Source: Vescimonas coprocola (GTDB lineage Bacteria > Bacillota > Clostridia > Oscillospirales > Oscillospiraceae). Taken from it: DNA of 64,000 bases. Below, piece after piece: positions 34,533 through 43,278 of the stretch. Positions within the stretch are counted from its first letter, which is position 1, and each line of letters starts with the position of its first letter. The stretch covers positions 434,001 through 498,000 of the forward strand of contig NZ_AP023418.1 in assembly GCF_018408575.1 (NCBI RefSeq). The letters are read 5' to 3'. Position numbers and translations under genes: made by a program. Under the pieces are notes generated by a model that saw only the letters and a list, made by a program, of their open reading frames with translations, searched no databases and was not told where the DNA came from.

Positions 34533-36024
34533 ATCCAATCGCCCCCAGTCGTTCTTTGATCTGAGCTTCAAGTTCATGAGACTTAGTGAAAAGCTCAGAC
34601 AGTTCAGAAGTCAGGCGTCCCATTTTCTCTTCAAACGGCTCACCGTCATCTTCCTGTTCCTCAATGCCAACATAGCGTCCCGGAGTGAGAATGTAATCCT
34701 GCTTTGCAATGTCCTGCGTAGTAACAACCGCACAGAAGCCCTTTTCATCTTCAAGTGTTCCTTCAACAAAGGCGTTGTAGGTGTCAGCGATTTTCTTGAT
34801 GTCTTCATCCGTCAGCTCACGCAGCTTCCGCGTAACCATAGTGCCGAGCTTCCGTGCGTCGATGAATAGCGTCTTGCCCTTCTGCTTCTTGTTCTTTGCA
34901 AGGAACCAAAGTGATACCGGAATCTGCGTCGTGTAGAATAACTGCGTCGGCATTGCGACGATACAGTCTACAAGGTCAGCGTTAATAATGTTTTTGCGGA
35001 TTTCGCCTTCACCGCCGGACTGCGAGGAAAGCGAACCATTTGCAAGCACCATACCGATACGTCCATTCGGGGCGAGATGCCAGATCATGTGCTGCAACCA
35101 TGCAAAGTTGGCGTTGCCAGCAGGAGGCGTACCATACTGCCAACGGACATCATCAACGAGTTTATCTGCACCCCAGCCGGAGAGATTGAAGGGCGGATTT
35201 GCCATAATGAAGTCTGCCTTGAGCTGAGGGTGGCAATCGTTAAAGAACGTGTCCGCATTAAACTTGCCGAGGTCGGCTTCAATACCGCGAATGGCAAGAT
35301 TCATCTGCGCCATCTTCCATGTGGTCGGGTTGGAGTCCTGACCAAAAACGGAAATCTTGTTGATGTTGCCGCCGTGATTCTCGATGAACTTTGCGGACTG
35401 AACAAACATACCGCCAGAGCCGCAGCACGGGTCATAAACACGTCCATTAAACGGCTGCAACACCTCAACAAGGGTACGCACAACACAAGAGGGAGTATAG
35501 AACTCACCAGCAAGTTTGCCTTCTTGCTCGGCAAACTTGGAGAGGCAATATTCGTATGTGCGACCAAGAATGTCCTTGCTGTTTCCATGCTCGATCATCT
35601 GAATATTGGTGAAGAGATCAACCACTTCACCAAGACGCCGCTTGTCCAGCTCTGGACGGGCGAAGTTCTTAGGAAGAATATCTTTGAGACGCTTGTTTTC
35701 TTTCTCAATACTGCGCATTGCATCATCAATCACCGTGCCAATTTCCGGCGTGTGAGCGGCAGCAGCAATCGCGCTCCATCGTGCATTCTCAGGGACAAAG
35801 AAGATGTTTTCGGCAGTGTATTCGTCCTGGTCTTCTTCAAATCCATCGCCTTCTTCAACCAGTTCCTTGTACTTTGCCTCGAAGCGATCAGAAATGTATT
35901 TCAAGAAAATCAATCCGAGGACGACGGACTTGTATTCGGATGCGTCGATGTTTCCGCGCAGAACGCAAGCCGCGTCCCAGATTTGTTTTTCAAAGCCGAT
36001 ATTGCTTGTGTTATTCTCAGCCAT
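34522..36024 (-). CDS. hsdM: type I restriction-modification DNA methyltransferase, M subunit
   Basis: The 500-residue protein has the N-terminal helical HsdM domain (IWDAACVLRGNIDASEYKSVVLGLIFLKYISDRF), SAM-binding motif DPCCGSGG at 198-205 and catalytic NPPF at 276-279, the hallmark of N6-adenine methylation. It forms the M2S methylase with HsdS. The start ATG lies after GGAGG; a TTG five codons upstream is less likely. It is the first enzyme gene of the operon, about 70 bp after an XRE regulator gene in the same direction. Confidence 0.95.
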   Translation of the reverse strand: MAENNTSNIGFEKQIWDAACVLRGNIDASEYKSVVLGLIFLKYISDRFEAKYKELVEEGDGFEEDQDEYTAENIFFVPENARWSAIAAAAHTPEIGTVIDDAMRSIEKENKRLKDILPKNFARPELDKRRLGEVVDLFTNIQMIEHGNSKDILGRTYEYCLSKFAEQEGKLAGEFYTPSCVVRTLVEVLQPFNGRVYDPCCGSGGMFVQSAKFIENHGGNINKISVFGQDSNPTTWKMAQMNLAIRGIEADLGKFNADTFFNDCHPQLKADFIMANPPFNLSGWGADKLVDDVRWQYGTPPAGNANFAWLQHMIWHLAPNGRIGMVLANGSLSSQSGGEGEIRKNIINADLVDCIVAMPTQLFYTTQIPVSLWFLAKNKKQKGKTLFIDARKLGTMVTRKLRELTDEDIKKIADTYNAFVEGTLEDEKGFCAVVTTQDIAKQDYILTPGRYVGIEEQEDDGEPFEEKMGRLTSELSELFTKSHELEAQIKERLGAIGYDI

Positions 36025-36093
36025 TTCAGCAACCTCCAAAGTTATAGTTTCACACTTACTATTCTACAAAAAGAGCTGTACGAAAAACCGGAC

Positions 36094-36315
36094 TCAGTTC
36101 TTGTCCGTTCGCACAGCCTCACATATATCTCCGATGTCACAGTTCAAGTAATCACAAATGCGCAGCAAAATAGAGAGGGACACTTCTTCCCCCTTATTCA
36201 GTTTTGTCCATGTTCCGGCAGACAGCCCTACCTCATGTCGTAGAGAAGCCCTCTTTATGTCGCGTTCCAGAAGAAGCATCCATAGTTTCTTATAGCTTAT
36301 GCGCACGGCAACCAT
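36094..36315 (-). CDS. small XRE-family regulator upstream of hsdM
   Basis: The 73-residue protein (ISYKKLWMLLLERDIKRASLRHEVGLSAGTWTKLNKGEEVSLSILLRICDYLNC) is a minimal Cro/C1 helix-turn-helix of the YozG/DUF-type group. Such small proteins preceding restriction genes often time methylase and nuclease expression; here that is inference from position. The start is uncertain: ATGs at 36333 and 36315 and a GTG at 36306 are all possible, with GAAAGG just upstream of the latter two. Confidence 0.75.
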   Translation of the reverse strand: MVAVRISYKKLWMLLLERDIKRASLRHEVGLSAGTWTKLNKGEEVSLSILLRICDYLNCDIGDICEAVRTDKN

Positions 36316-36437
36316 CCTTTCGCTTGCTTGCATTCAACATCGTTTCTAATATTATACCGGATTTCATTCTCAAAAGCAATCCGTTGATGCAGAAATTAAA
36401 GAAAAAGTTTCAACTTCTCGAACCTTCTCTCAAGGAT

Positions 36438-36471
36438 GCAGGGCATCTCCGGTCAACAGAAGATGCCCTGC
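36438..36471. terminator. hairpin between the relaxase and regulator genes
   Basis: GCAGGGCATCT (36438-36448) and AGATGCCCTGC (36461-36471) make a perfect 11-bp stem followed by TTTT on the plus strand. Position suggests a transcription barrier between the mobilisation and restriction modules. Confidence 0.55.
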
Positions 36472-36482
36472 TTTTGAAGAGA

Positions 36483-37847
36483 TTATTCGCGCTGTGTGCT
36501 GCGCAGATGATCACGGTCATGGTCAACAGAAGGAGCGAGAAACGTATCAACATTAGACTTGATCGTCTCTATTTGCTTTACTTCTTTTTTGAGCTTCGCA
36601 CGTTCATCATAGAGCCGCTGCTGCTCTTCAAGAAGTCGCTGCTGTTCCGCTTGCAGTGTCTTCATGCTCGGCAGTTTTTCATCGCCCTGCATGGCAAGTA
36701 ATGTGCTTCTCGCTGCCTCAAAGATCACAAGCTCGGCTTCGTGCTTTGCTTTGAAACCCGGCTTGTCTTTTGCCTTCTGGAAGGCGTCATATACAGGCTT
36801 GAGCCGCTGGTAGTTGGAGATGTTTTTGATAAGCGGCTGGATTTCCCGCAGACGTGCTTCAACGCCTTTCAGTTCCTTGCCGGTACGGTCATAGGAGCTG
36901 TGAACATCCTCGACCTTCTTCTCAAGATCGGCGTATTGGAGCAAGTTGTTTTCCGTGAGATAGTTGAGTGTCCGTGCCGCTTCCTTGAGGATCGTGAGCT
37001 TGGCTTTATACTCATAGCCCTTGCTGTCGATAAGTCTGATCCGCTCCTGAATATCTCCGATGAGAGAGATGCCCTTCGGCACAGTCTGCCTCCGGTTTCT
37101 GCGCGGCGTCCGTCCGGCAATCCGCTCCTTGATGCGTTCCTCGGTGTAGTTCTCTCCGATGGTTTTAGACCGGGTAAACCGCTCCTGTCCTTCAGCGCGA
37201 AAGGAGATATATTTGCCGGTCTTGATTTCATAACCAGCTTCCTGCATGAGCCGCAGAAAATCATCGTAATCCTTCGCTGTAATGACAAGCCGGTCGATGG
37301 TCTGCTTGAGTTTCTGCTTCCAGCTCGTGCCGCGTTTGGCTTCGGTGTACTCCTTGTAGCCCATGCCTTTGTTCTGAGAGGGAGGGATAACAGAGAGACC
37401 GTTTTCCTTACAGAGCCGGTCGCTGACCTCGCGCATATCATAGTAAATCCGCTTGTAGCTCTTGTATGCGTGGTAGTCCACAAAGTCAACCGCATTGAAA
37501 ATCAGATGGTTATGAACATGGTCTTTGTCAATGTGAGTGGTCAGCACATACTCATATTTTCCTCCGAGGATTTCGTCTGCAAACTGCTTGCCGATCTCGT
37601 GGGCAAGCTCCGGTGTGACCTCTCCAATTTCAAAGGACTGGATCACATGACGAGCTATGATCCTGACCGGATTCATCCCTTTTTGCTCGGCTATTTTCCG
37701 CGTCCACTCAAATTCCCGCGCTGCGGTCTCGCTGGCACAGCCGTAGGACGAGACCAGCAGCTTCTCATCGGTCTTTTCGGGATTCAGAATGTACGCGATT
37801 GCCTTGCTCAAAGTTCCTCGGATTGCTTTGATTTTAGTAACTGCCAT
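36483..37847 (-). CDS. MobP-type relaxase
   Basis: The 454-residue protein begins AVTKIKAIRGTLSKAIAYILNPEKT, typical of VirD2/MobP relaxases of Firmicutes ICEs. The metal-binding three-histidine motif is HIDKDHVHNH (from residue 105), and a candidate catalytic tyrosine lies near the N-terminus (Tyr19 or Tyr35). The C-terminal half (about 290-440) is a long coiled coil. The enzyme nicks oriT and pilots the strand into the recipient. It overlaps mobC by 40 bases. Confidence 0.92.
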   Translation of the reverse strand: MAVTKIKAIRGTLSKAIAYILNPEKTDEKLLVSSYGCASETAAREFEWTRKIAEQKGMNPVRIIARHVIQSFEIGEVTPELAHEIGKQFADEILGGKYEYVLTTHIDKDHVHNHLIFNAVDFVDYHAYKSYKRIYYDMREVSDRLCKENGLSVIPPSQNKGMGYKEYTEAKRGTSWKQKLKQTIDRLVITAKDYDDFLRLMQEAGYEIKTGKYISFRAEGQERFTRSKTIGENYTEERIKERIAGRTPRRNRRQTVPKGISLIGDIQERIRLIDSKGYEYKAKLTILKEAARTLNYLTENNLLQYADLEKKVEDVHSSYDRTGKELKGVEARLREIQPLIKNISNYQRLKPVYDAFQKAKDKPGFKAKHEAELVIFEAARSTLLAMQGDEKLPSMKTLQAEQQRLLEEQQRLYDERAKLKKEVKQIETIKSNVDTFLAPSVDHDRDHLRSTQRE

Positions 37848-38137
37848 ACCGCGTCCATCTTTTCTTTCAGCTCGTCAATATCGTCCTGATAGAATCGTCC
37901 CGTCGAGTTGATCCTGCGGCAGACGGTATTGATGTTCACGCCGATCTTGTTGATTTCGGCGGCGAGCTTTTTCTGCTCTGTGTAGTCCACAACGATGATG
38001 TAGCCGTCGATCAGCATCTTCCTTGCATACGCACCGAAGTTCTCCGTGCCGATCATCTCCATCTTCTTTGCAATCGTCCGTTCTTCCTGTGGTGTCAGCC
38101 AAATCTTCTTCTGAATGTCTCGTGTTCTTCGTACCAT
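37808..38137 (-). CDS. mobC: MobC-like relaxosome accessory protein
   Basis: The 109-residue basic protein has an N-terminal ribbon-helix-helix-like part (RTRDIQKKIWLTPQEERTIAKKM) and the MobC signature region (NFGAYARKMLIDGYIIVVDY, LAAEINKIGVNINTVCRRINSTG). MobC proteins bind oriT and help the relaxase open the strands. The ATG chosen has GGAGG upstream. Transcription runs away from the candidate oriT region and into the relaxase gene. Confidence 0.9.
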   Translation of the reverse strand: MVRRTRDIQKKIWLTPQEERTIAKKMEMIGTENFGAYARKMLIDGYIIVVDYTEQKKLAAEINKIGVNINTVCRRINSTGRFYQDDIDELKEKMDAVWQLLKSKQSEEL

Positions 38138-38231
38138 GCTGCGCCCTCCGTCGTAAAGATTAGAAGGGTTTGGGACTATCCCAACAAGCAAAAATCTGAT
38201 GTTAAGGGCAGGATCTCCTTAATTGATTTTT

Positions 38232-38251
38232 CTCCGGTGGGTACTCACCGG
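38232..38251. repeat. inverted repeat in the oriT candidate region
   Basis: TCCGGTG and CACCGGA flank a 6-base loop; this short hairpin sits about 95 bp upstream of mobC, where nic-adjacent inverted repeats often lie. The loop-side GAGTACC (minus strand) recurs in the conserved repeat at 38310-38352. Confidence 0.5.
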
Positions 38252-38309
38252 ATTTGCTTGCTAATCTCCCAAAATCGTATTCCCCGAAGATTCCTCCGTG
38301 AAATGTCCC

Positions 38310-38352
38310 TTCACTTTACAACGGACACAAAAAGGGCGTTTGTTGAGTACCG
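38310..38352 (+). other. candidate oriT/nic-region repeat, copy 1
   Basis: CACTTTACAACGGACA, about ten variable bases, then CGTTTGTTGAGTACCG. Both 16-base blocks recur exactly, with a similar spacer length, in opposite orientation at 50865-50905. The position directly upstream of mobC and the relaxase suggests the transfer origin; no experimental nic site is known to me. The surrounding gap (38138-38373) contains no gene. Confidence 0.5.
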
Positions 38353-38373
38353 GATTTCAAAAAAGTCAAAAAA

Positions 38374-39033
38374 TCATTGGATTTCCCATGTGAAAGCCAC
38401 TGTGTCTGTCACATCAATATCAACCGGCTCAATCTCAGGTGCGGCGCACTTGCTCATCGCCATGAGAGGCTGAATGCAGTCTTCGACCTCGTAGCTCGTT
38501 CTGGAATACACATTGAGTTCGCCCCAGTTGTAGTCGATGTTGAGCAACTGCCCAAGCGTACTGTTTGATGCTTTGCAAAGAATCTCCGCCTTTGCTCTGG
38601 CGTTCTCCGTCGCATTGATCAGCAGCTCTTCGCTGACTCTTGCCGGGTTTTTCACGGTGAACGCAATGCTGAGTTCTGGTTGCGCCCCACAATCCGCAAT
38701 CGCAGAAATGACCTTTGCAAGCTGCTTGCTGTCAAAGTCAAAGGCAAGTTTCAAGCGATAGCTGCAAGCATATCCGGCAAACTCCCGCTTGTAATTTCCT
38801 TGCCGATCCTTGACATTCTCGTACCTTGTCTGGACATCAAAGCTCGTGGTTTTCAGGTCTTCCTTGCGAAACCCAACGCGGACTGCGGCACCTTGCAGTC
38901 TTTCGATTCTCTCGGCAGCTTCCGACATTGCGCGGTCATAGGTTTCAGATAAGACTTCAATGTTCAGGGATAGGATGATGTAATCCGGTCTTGCGGAGAC
39001 ATTGCCTGTCCCTTTTACGGTGATTATTCTCAT
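38374..39033 (-). CDS. SIMPL domain protein (DUF541)
   Basis: This 219-residue protein begins MRIITVKGTGNVSARPDYIILSLNIE and has the tandem SIMPL pattern (RYENVKDRQGNYKREFAGYACSYRLKLAFDF...ARAKAEILCKASNSTLG). SIMPL/DUF541 proteins form oligomeric assemblies linked to stress and oxidative damage; this one lacks a signal peptide and should be cytoplasmic. Its ATG overlaps the stop of the vWA gene, so the two are co-translated. It is the last gene of the accessory operon before the candidate oriT. Confidence 0.85.
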   Translation of the reverse strand: MRIITVKGTGNVSARPDYIILSLNIEVLSETYDRAMSEAAERIERLQGAAVRVGFRKEDLKTTSFDVQTRYENVKDRQGNYKREFAGYACSYRLKLAFDFDSKQLAKVISAIADCGAQPELSIAFTVKNPARVSEELLINATENARAKAEILCKASNSTLGQLLNIDYNWGELNVYSRTSYEVEDCIQPLMAMSKCAAPEIEPVDIDVTDTVAFTWEIQ

Positions 39034-39689
39034 TACTTTCTCCCGTCCTTTCTGGAATTGTAGTCCTCATCAATACGTTTTTTCCAATTCGTACCCAGCG
39101 GTGCGCTGCATCGGACAGCGGAAACCGCTTCGCTCAGAACTTCATAGTTGAGTTGCGTTCCCTCGCGGTCAGAGTGGTAATTGACCGCTCGATCTGCTCC
39201 AATTCCAAAATGCTTTGCCGTCTCAACTGCATCAATGTTTGCACCGAGGAAAAGAAACTCCCAGCCGTACTTTCCCTTCTGTCGCTCAATCATCTTCTTG
39301 ACCTTCTCGCTGTCATAACGGCGGCTTGCATTCTCCATGCCATCCGTTGTGATGACGAACAGTGTGTGTTCAGGGACATCCTCTTTTCTTGCGTACTTAT
39401 GGACATTCCCAATGTGATGAATCGCTCCGCCGATAGCATCCAGAAGCGCGGTGCAGCCGCGAACGGAATAGTCTCTGTCGGTCATCGGATCCACCTTCTG
39501 AACCGGCACACGGTCATGGATAACCTCGCTCACGTTGTCAAAGAGAACGGTAGAGATCAATGCCTCGCCATTCTCTTTTTTCTGCTTTTCAATCATGGAG
39601 TTGAATCCTCCGATGGTGTCTGTTTCCAGTCCGCTCATAGAGCCGCTGCGATCAAGGATGAATACGATCTCCGTCAAGTTCTTTCTCAT
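39033..39689 (-). CDS. von Willebrand factor A domain protein
   Basis: The MIDAS motif DRSGSMSG starts at residue 13 (FILDRSGSM), with the further motif parts TALLDAIGG and VITTDGMENAS. The 218-residue protein is essentially one vWA domain. vWA domains bind proteins through a metal ion and often work with chaperone ATPases or stress assemblies; no partner ATPase is visible here. The ATG preceded by ACGGAGGTA was chosen; the longer frame upstream lacks homology. It is coupled to the SIMPL gene. Confidence 0.85.
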   Translation of the reverse strand: MRKNLTEIVFILDRSGSMSGLETDTIGGFNSMIEKQKKENGEALISTVLFDNVSEVIHDRVPVQKVDPMTDRDYSVRGCTALLDAIGGAIHHIGNVHKYARKEDVPEHTLFVITTDGMENASRRYDSEKVKKMIERQKGKYGWEFLFLGANIDAVETAKHFGIGADRAVNYHSDREGTQLNYEVLSEAVSAVRCSAPLGTNWKKRIDEDYNSRKDGRK

Positions 39690-39790
39690 GTTTTGTACCT
39701 CCGTATATAAAAATATGACTGCTTGGTGTCTCACCTTACAGTCATATTGTACTTCGGTATTCACTTCATTTGGTCGCATGGCAAGCGACA

Positions 39791-40213
39791 TTATTCTAAA
39801 GAAAAGAACAGCTCTCCGTCAATGCTTAGGATGTCATCCATCGGAATCTTCGTGCCGTCCTGCATGGTAATCAGGCGCTCAAAGTCATTAACCTTTATGA
39901 CTGCGCCGGTTGCAGTTACATACGCACCGCCAGCTTTGCGCTCATCAGGTTTGAAGTAGGTTATTTCAACCTCCGGCTCTTCATCAAGGGCATCCATGAG
40001 AAGCTGATACCTCATGTTCAAAGCGGTCAAGGCTCCCTCATCAAGCTCAATCCTTTCGTCGGTCAGACGTCCGGTTTCCTTGATTGCAGAATCATAGCCG
40101 GTGAGGGCGGCAAAGGGCGCAAACTGCGCTGCACGATCTGACATCGGCATTTGTGGTCGCGTTTTGGAAACGTGGTGAGGAAGTCCCATGATCTCGTCGT
40201 ATTTTCCGTTCAC
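39791..40213 (-). CDS. YolD-like protein
   Basis: The 140-residue protein (MGLPHHVSKTRPQMPMSDRAAQFAPFAALTGYD) matches the YolD family, which is encoded beside Y-family polymerases on Bacillus phages and Gram-positive elements. A regulatory or clamp-related role in mutagenic repair is suspected from that linkage. The GTG start overlaps the stop of the polymerase gene, so expression is coupled. Note the segment DDILSIDGELFFSL at its C-terminus. Confidence 0.85.
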   Translation of the reverse strand: MNGKYDEIMGLPHHVSKTRPQMPMSDRAAQFAPFAALTGYDSAIKETGRLTDERIELDEGALTALNMRYQLLMDALDEEPEVEITYFKPDERKAGGAYVTATGAVIKVNDFERLITMQDGTKIPMDDILSIDGELFFSLE

Positions 40214-41718
40214 GCCTTATGCCCTCCAATCTGCGCATTGCGGTCTTTCGCGGTTGCACCTTCTTCAAGATTCATTGCCTTGAGGATGGCGTTCTTTCCA
40301 TACTTCTTCTTGATGGCAAGCGTGGCGGCTTGTATCTTCCGCTCACGCTCCAAAGCGGCATCTTCGGCTTTCTGTTTTTCCTCTTCGGCGGCATAGTCGG
40401 TAAAGAGGTCAAGCTGGACAGCACCGTCATTTTTCTTCGGCGCGTCCGCTTCCGGCAGGACATGATTTGCTACAACATACATACGGCGGACAAGCAGATT
40501 CTTGTCCACGATCCGGTCAAACAGTTCTGACACAGCACACATTATTTTGCGGGTAGATGATGTGTGACCGTCGAGGTTGATAGACCCGTGCGCCTGTTTG
40601 GGAATCTCCCGACCGTAGAGGTCTTTCTCCACCGCACCGTGATACTTTGCCCGTCGTGCCGGATCGGTCAGGTTCTCAATGTCGTAGCCAACCGTGAGAA
40701 CCATCTGATCGGTGACAAGTCCCTTGTCCACCAAGTCCAGCACAAGCAAGTCTGTCATTTCCCGGACAACCAGCCTTGCTTTCTCCGGCTCGTATGGGCA
40801 GTGCAATACCTGACCGGAGCTGAGGCTGTTGGAGCTGGGACGGTACGCCTTGATTGCTTTAATGGTCGTAGGCTCCCAGCCCCACGCATGGTCAATGAGT
40901 AGTTCCGCATTCTTGCCGAACAGCTTATAAAGCAAGTCCTCGTTCCGCTCTGAACAAAGGGCAACATCGCCCATGGTGAACATCCCGTTCTGCTCAAGTT
41001 TCTTGGCAATGCCCCGACCCACGCGCCAGAAGTCCGTGAGGGGCTGATGAGACCAAAGCTCACGCCGGAACTTCGTCTCATCCAGCTCTGCAATGCGGAC
41101 GCCGTTTTTGTCGGCGGGGATGTGCTTCGCCACAATATCCATTGCCACTTTGCAGAGGAAAAGATTCGTGCCGATTCCTGCGGTTGCTGTGATGCCGGTT
41201 GTTTCAAGCACATCGAGGATGATCTTCATGGCGAGATCATGGGCGGAGAGTTTGTAGGTGTTCAGGTAGTCCGTCACGTCCATGAACACCTCGTCGATGG
41301 AGTAGACCACAATATCTTCCGGGGCAATATACTTGAGATAAACCTGATAGATGCGGGTGCTGTATTCCATGTAGTACGCCATCCGAGGCGGCGCGATGAT
41401 GAAGTCAATCGCCAGAGAAGGGTCTGCTTGCAGCTCCGAGAAGAAGTGTGATGTACCGTCCAGCCTGTGTCCCGGCGCATCGTGCTGCCGTCCGGCATTT
41501 GCTTCCTTCACACGCTGCTTGACTTCAAACAGCCGCCCGCGTCCGGAGATACCGTAGCTCTTGAGGGAGGGCGTGACGGCAAGGCAGATGGTCTTATCGG
41601 TACGGCTTTCATCCGCAACAACAAGGTTTGTGTCCAGAGGATCTAAGCCGCGCTCCCGGCACTCCACGGAGGCGTAGAAGGATTTCAGGTCGATTGCGAT
41701 GTAAGTGTGTTGTTTCAC
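40210..41718 (-). CDS. Y-family DNA polymerase (UmuC/UvrX-like)
   Basis: Catalytic acidic residues are visible in IAIDLKSFYASVEC (Asp10) and YSIDEVFMDV (Asp142, Glu143). Finger, palm and thumb regions are complete (helix-hairpin-helix: DFWRVGRGIAKKLEQNGMFTMGD), and the C-terminal little-finger domain extends to about residue 430, followed by a Lys/Glu-rich tail. The polymerase copies damaged templates with low fidelity. Start is GTG with GGAGG 8 bases upstream. The pair with YolD resembles UvrX/YolD of SPbeta. It may be induced through the element's ImmA/XRE switch. Confidence 0.92.
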   Translation of the reverse strand: MKQHTYIAIDLKSFYASVECRERGLDPLDTNLVVADESRTDKTICLAVTPSLKSYGISGRGRLFEVKQRVKEANAGRQHDAPGHRLDGTSHFFSELQADPSLAIDFIIAPPRMAYYMEYSTRIYQVYLKYIAPEDIVVYSIDEVFMDVTDYLNTYKLSAHDLAMKIILDVLETTGITATAGIGTNLFLCKVAMDIVAKHIPADKNGVRIAELDETKFRRELWSHQPLTDFWRVGRGIAKKLEQNGMFTMGDVALCSERNEDLLYKLFGKNAELLIDHAWGWEPTTIKAIKAYRPSSNSLSSGQVLHCPYEPEKARLVVREMTDLLVLDLVDKGLVTDQMVLTVGYDIENLTDPARRAKYHGAVEKDLYGREIPKQAHGSINLDGHTSSTRKIMCAVSELFDRIVDKNLLVRRMYVVANHVLPEADAPKKNDGAVQLDLFTDYAAEEEKQKAEDAALERERKIQAATLAIKKKYGKNAILKAMNLEEGATAKDRNAQIGGHKA

Positions 41719-41740
41719 CTTCTTTGCCTCCGCTTTCTTC

Positions 41741-43273
41741 TTAGATCAGCCCTAATGACATTTCATTGGAGCTTTTAATGTTGAATACGATACGCCATTC
41801 AATATCACCCTCCACCGGTTCAAAGTGTAGAGAGGAACAAACTGCATGAAGTTTTTCTTTTGAGCTGTCTCCACACACGATTGCGATTGGACCGTCCGCT
41901 CCGCCGATAATGCCGATACAAGCAATATCGTTTCGTGCCTCTGGTGCATAGCGGTCAGAGCATGGCGCAATTTCCAAAGGCTTGTCCCCCTCAGCGCAAT
42001 CACAGATCGTAACATCGCTGTCAGGTTCAGGAGAAAGTGTATAGCTCATAGCAGTAAAATGCGTAGGATAAAACCAGCGGTCAGAACCGTAACGCTTTTC
42101 GGAAATTGTCTGCTGCTCTAATTCCTGTACAGTCAATGTGTATTTTTTTCCACTGACCGGATGGAGGAAAGAAAACGAATCACCGGGAGCGTGTGCCTTG
42201 AAATGTGGTCCCGGGACACGACACGACTGCTGCTCCATTGTAAGGGAGAGGGCTTTTATTTCAGGACGGCGTTTGCTTGTCCACGGAAAAGTTGCCCGAA
42301 AAATCATCCATCCATAGGATGTATCCAAATCATAGTGTTCCAATGCCCACTTTGCTTCCGCTTCATTGATCACCCCGTCTGGCAAACATGGATTAAAGAC
42401 CACGGAACAGCCGTGGGAGGTCAGCATTGTTTTCCCGTTCAATTCCAAACGAGGAATAAAGTCAAGGCAAAGTGGATTGTCTAAATCTATCTGCATTTGC
42501 TGCTCCTGCGTGAAGTATTCGCAGGAGTCGTTTTCGGGGTGTAAATCCCATTTAGTTATGAACTTGCGAATGTCTTCTTCCGGGGTACGCATACAAAAGT
42601 CCATGACGAGTCCCTTGCTGCAAGAATACGCCGCAGGAATAACCCAATGATGCCTCGCCCAGTCAAATTGCTTATTCAACCGGATTTCCGTTCCGGCATG
42701 GTCTTTTCCCGAATGTCCCCAGAAGTTTCCCTCAAAGTAGACCTTCCACTCAGGCATGGTCGGTTCTGCTTCTGGGTTCATATCAACATCATAATAGTCC
42801 TCGGTGTACTTGATCTTACTATAATCAAAAGATGCTTGCAGCTTTTTGATGTATACCCACGGCTGTTCCATAGGCGTCAATTTCATTTTCTCAGCAAGCT
42901 CTGATAGCGTTCTTTGCTGATCCTGCGTTGGAGGGTTGTCCTGCAAAAAGGCTTCAAACTGGGCTTTATCCCACATCCACGCCTGTTCCAGCGCTGCCGA
43001 ATCACTGCAAGCAAGGAGCAACCTCAGAAAGTCTTCAAAATCGTTTGCCAGCGGATGAACAAAATCCGGAGCCGAGTTCATGGGACTGACGGAAAATACC
43101 ATACCGCCAAAGTCTCGAACAAAGCAGAAGTGGATGCCGTCCACACCCGCCCAGCCAAAAATAGATGCACCTTTTGGCGTGCAAAAGTATGGGTTGTTAT
43201 CTTCACGACGCTCCACCCCTACGGGCGAAAGGTCAATACCACTTCGCAAAAATTTCTGAAACACTTTATCCAT
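41741..43273 (-). CDS. large hypothetical protein with IGIIGGADGP segment
   Basis: I do not recognise a known family over this 510-residue protein. It is soluble and rich in Trp, Phe and Tyr. Near residue 450 it has CIGIIGGADGPIAIVCGD, a phrase resembling a conserved loop of sodium-pump decarboxylase beta subunits, here without any membrane helices. The N-terminus (GASIFGWAGVDGIHFCFVRDFGGMVFSVSP, DFVHPLANDFEDFLRLLLAC) resembles SMI1/KNR4-like folds. AGGAG lies 10 bases before the ATG, and the gene follows the macro-domain gene by 5 bases. Confidence 0.6.
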   Translation of the reverse strand: MDKVFQKFLRSGIDLSPVGVERREDNNPYFCTPKGASIFGWAGVDGIHFCFVRDFGGMVFSVSPMNSAPDFVHPLANDFEDFLRLLLACSDSAALEQAWMWDKAQFEAFLQDNPPTQDQQRTLSELAEKMKLTPMEQPWVYIKKLQASFDYSKIKYTEDYYDVDMNPEAEPTMPEWKVYFEGNFWGHSGKDHAGTEIRLNKQFDWARHHWVIPAAYSCSKGLVMDFCMRTPEEDIRKFITKWDLHPENDSCEYFTQEQQMQIDLDNPLCLDFIPRLELNGKTMLTSHGCSVVFNPCLPDGVINEAEAKWALEHYDLDTSYGWMIFRATFPWTSKRRPEIKALSLTMEQQSCRVPGPHFKAHAPGDSFSFLHPVSGKKYTLTVQELEQQTISEKRYGSDRWFYPTHFTAMSYTLSPEPDSDVTICDCAEGDKPLEIAPCSDRYAPEARNDIACIGIIGGADGPIAIVCGDSSKEKLHAVCSSLHFEPVEGDIEWRIVFNIKSSNEMSLGLI

Positions 43274-43278
43274 AGACC

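Noticed and set aside
36483-38137. Idea that the relaxase and MobC belong to a separate inserted mobilisable element
   Set aside because: No integrase or boundary repeats bracket them, and they are the only complete relaxase genes for the conjugation module in the window.
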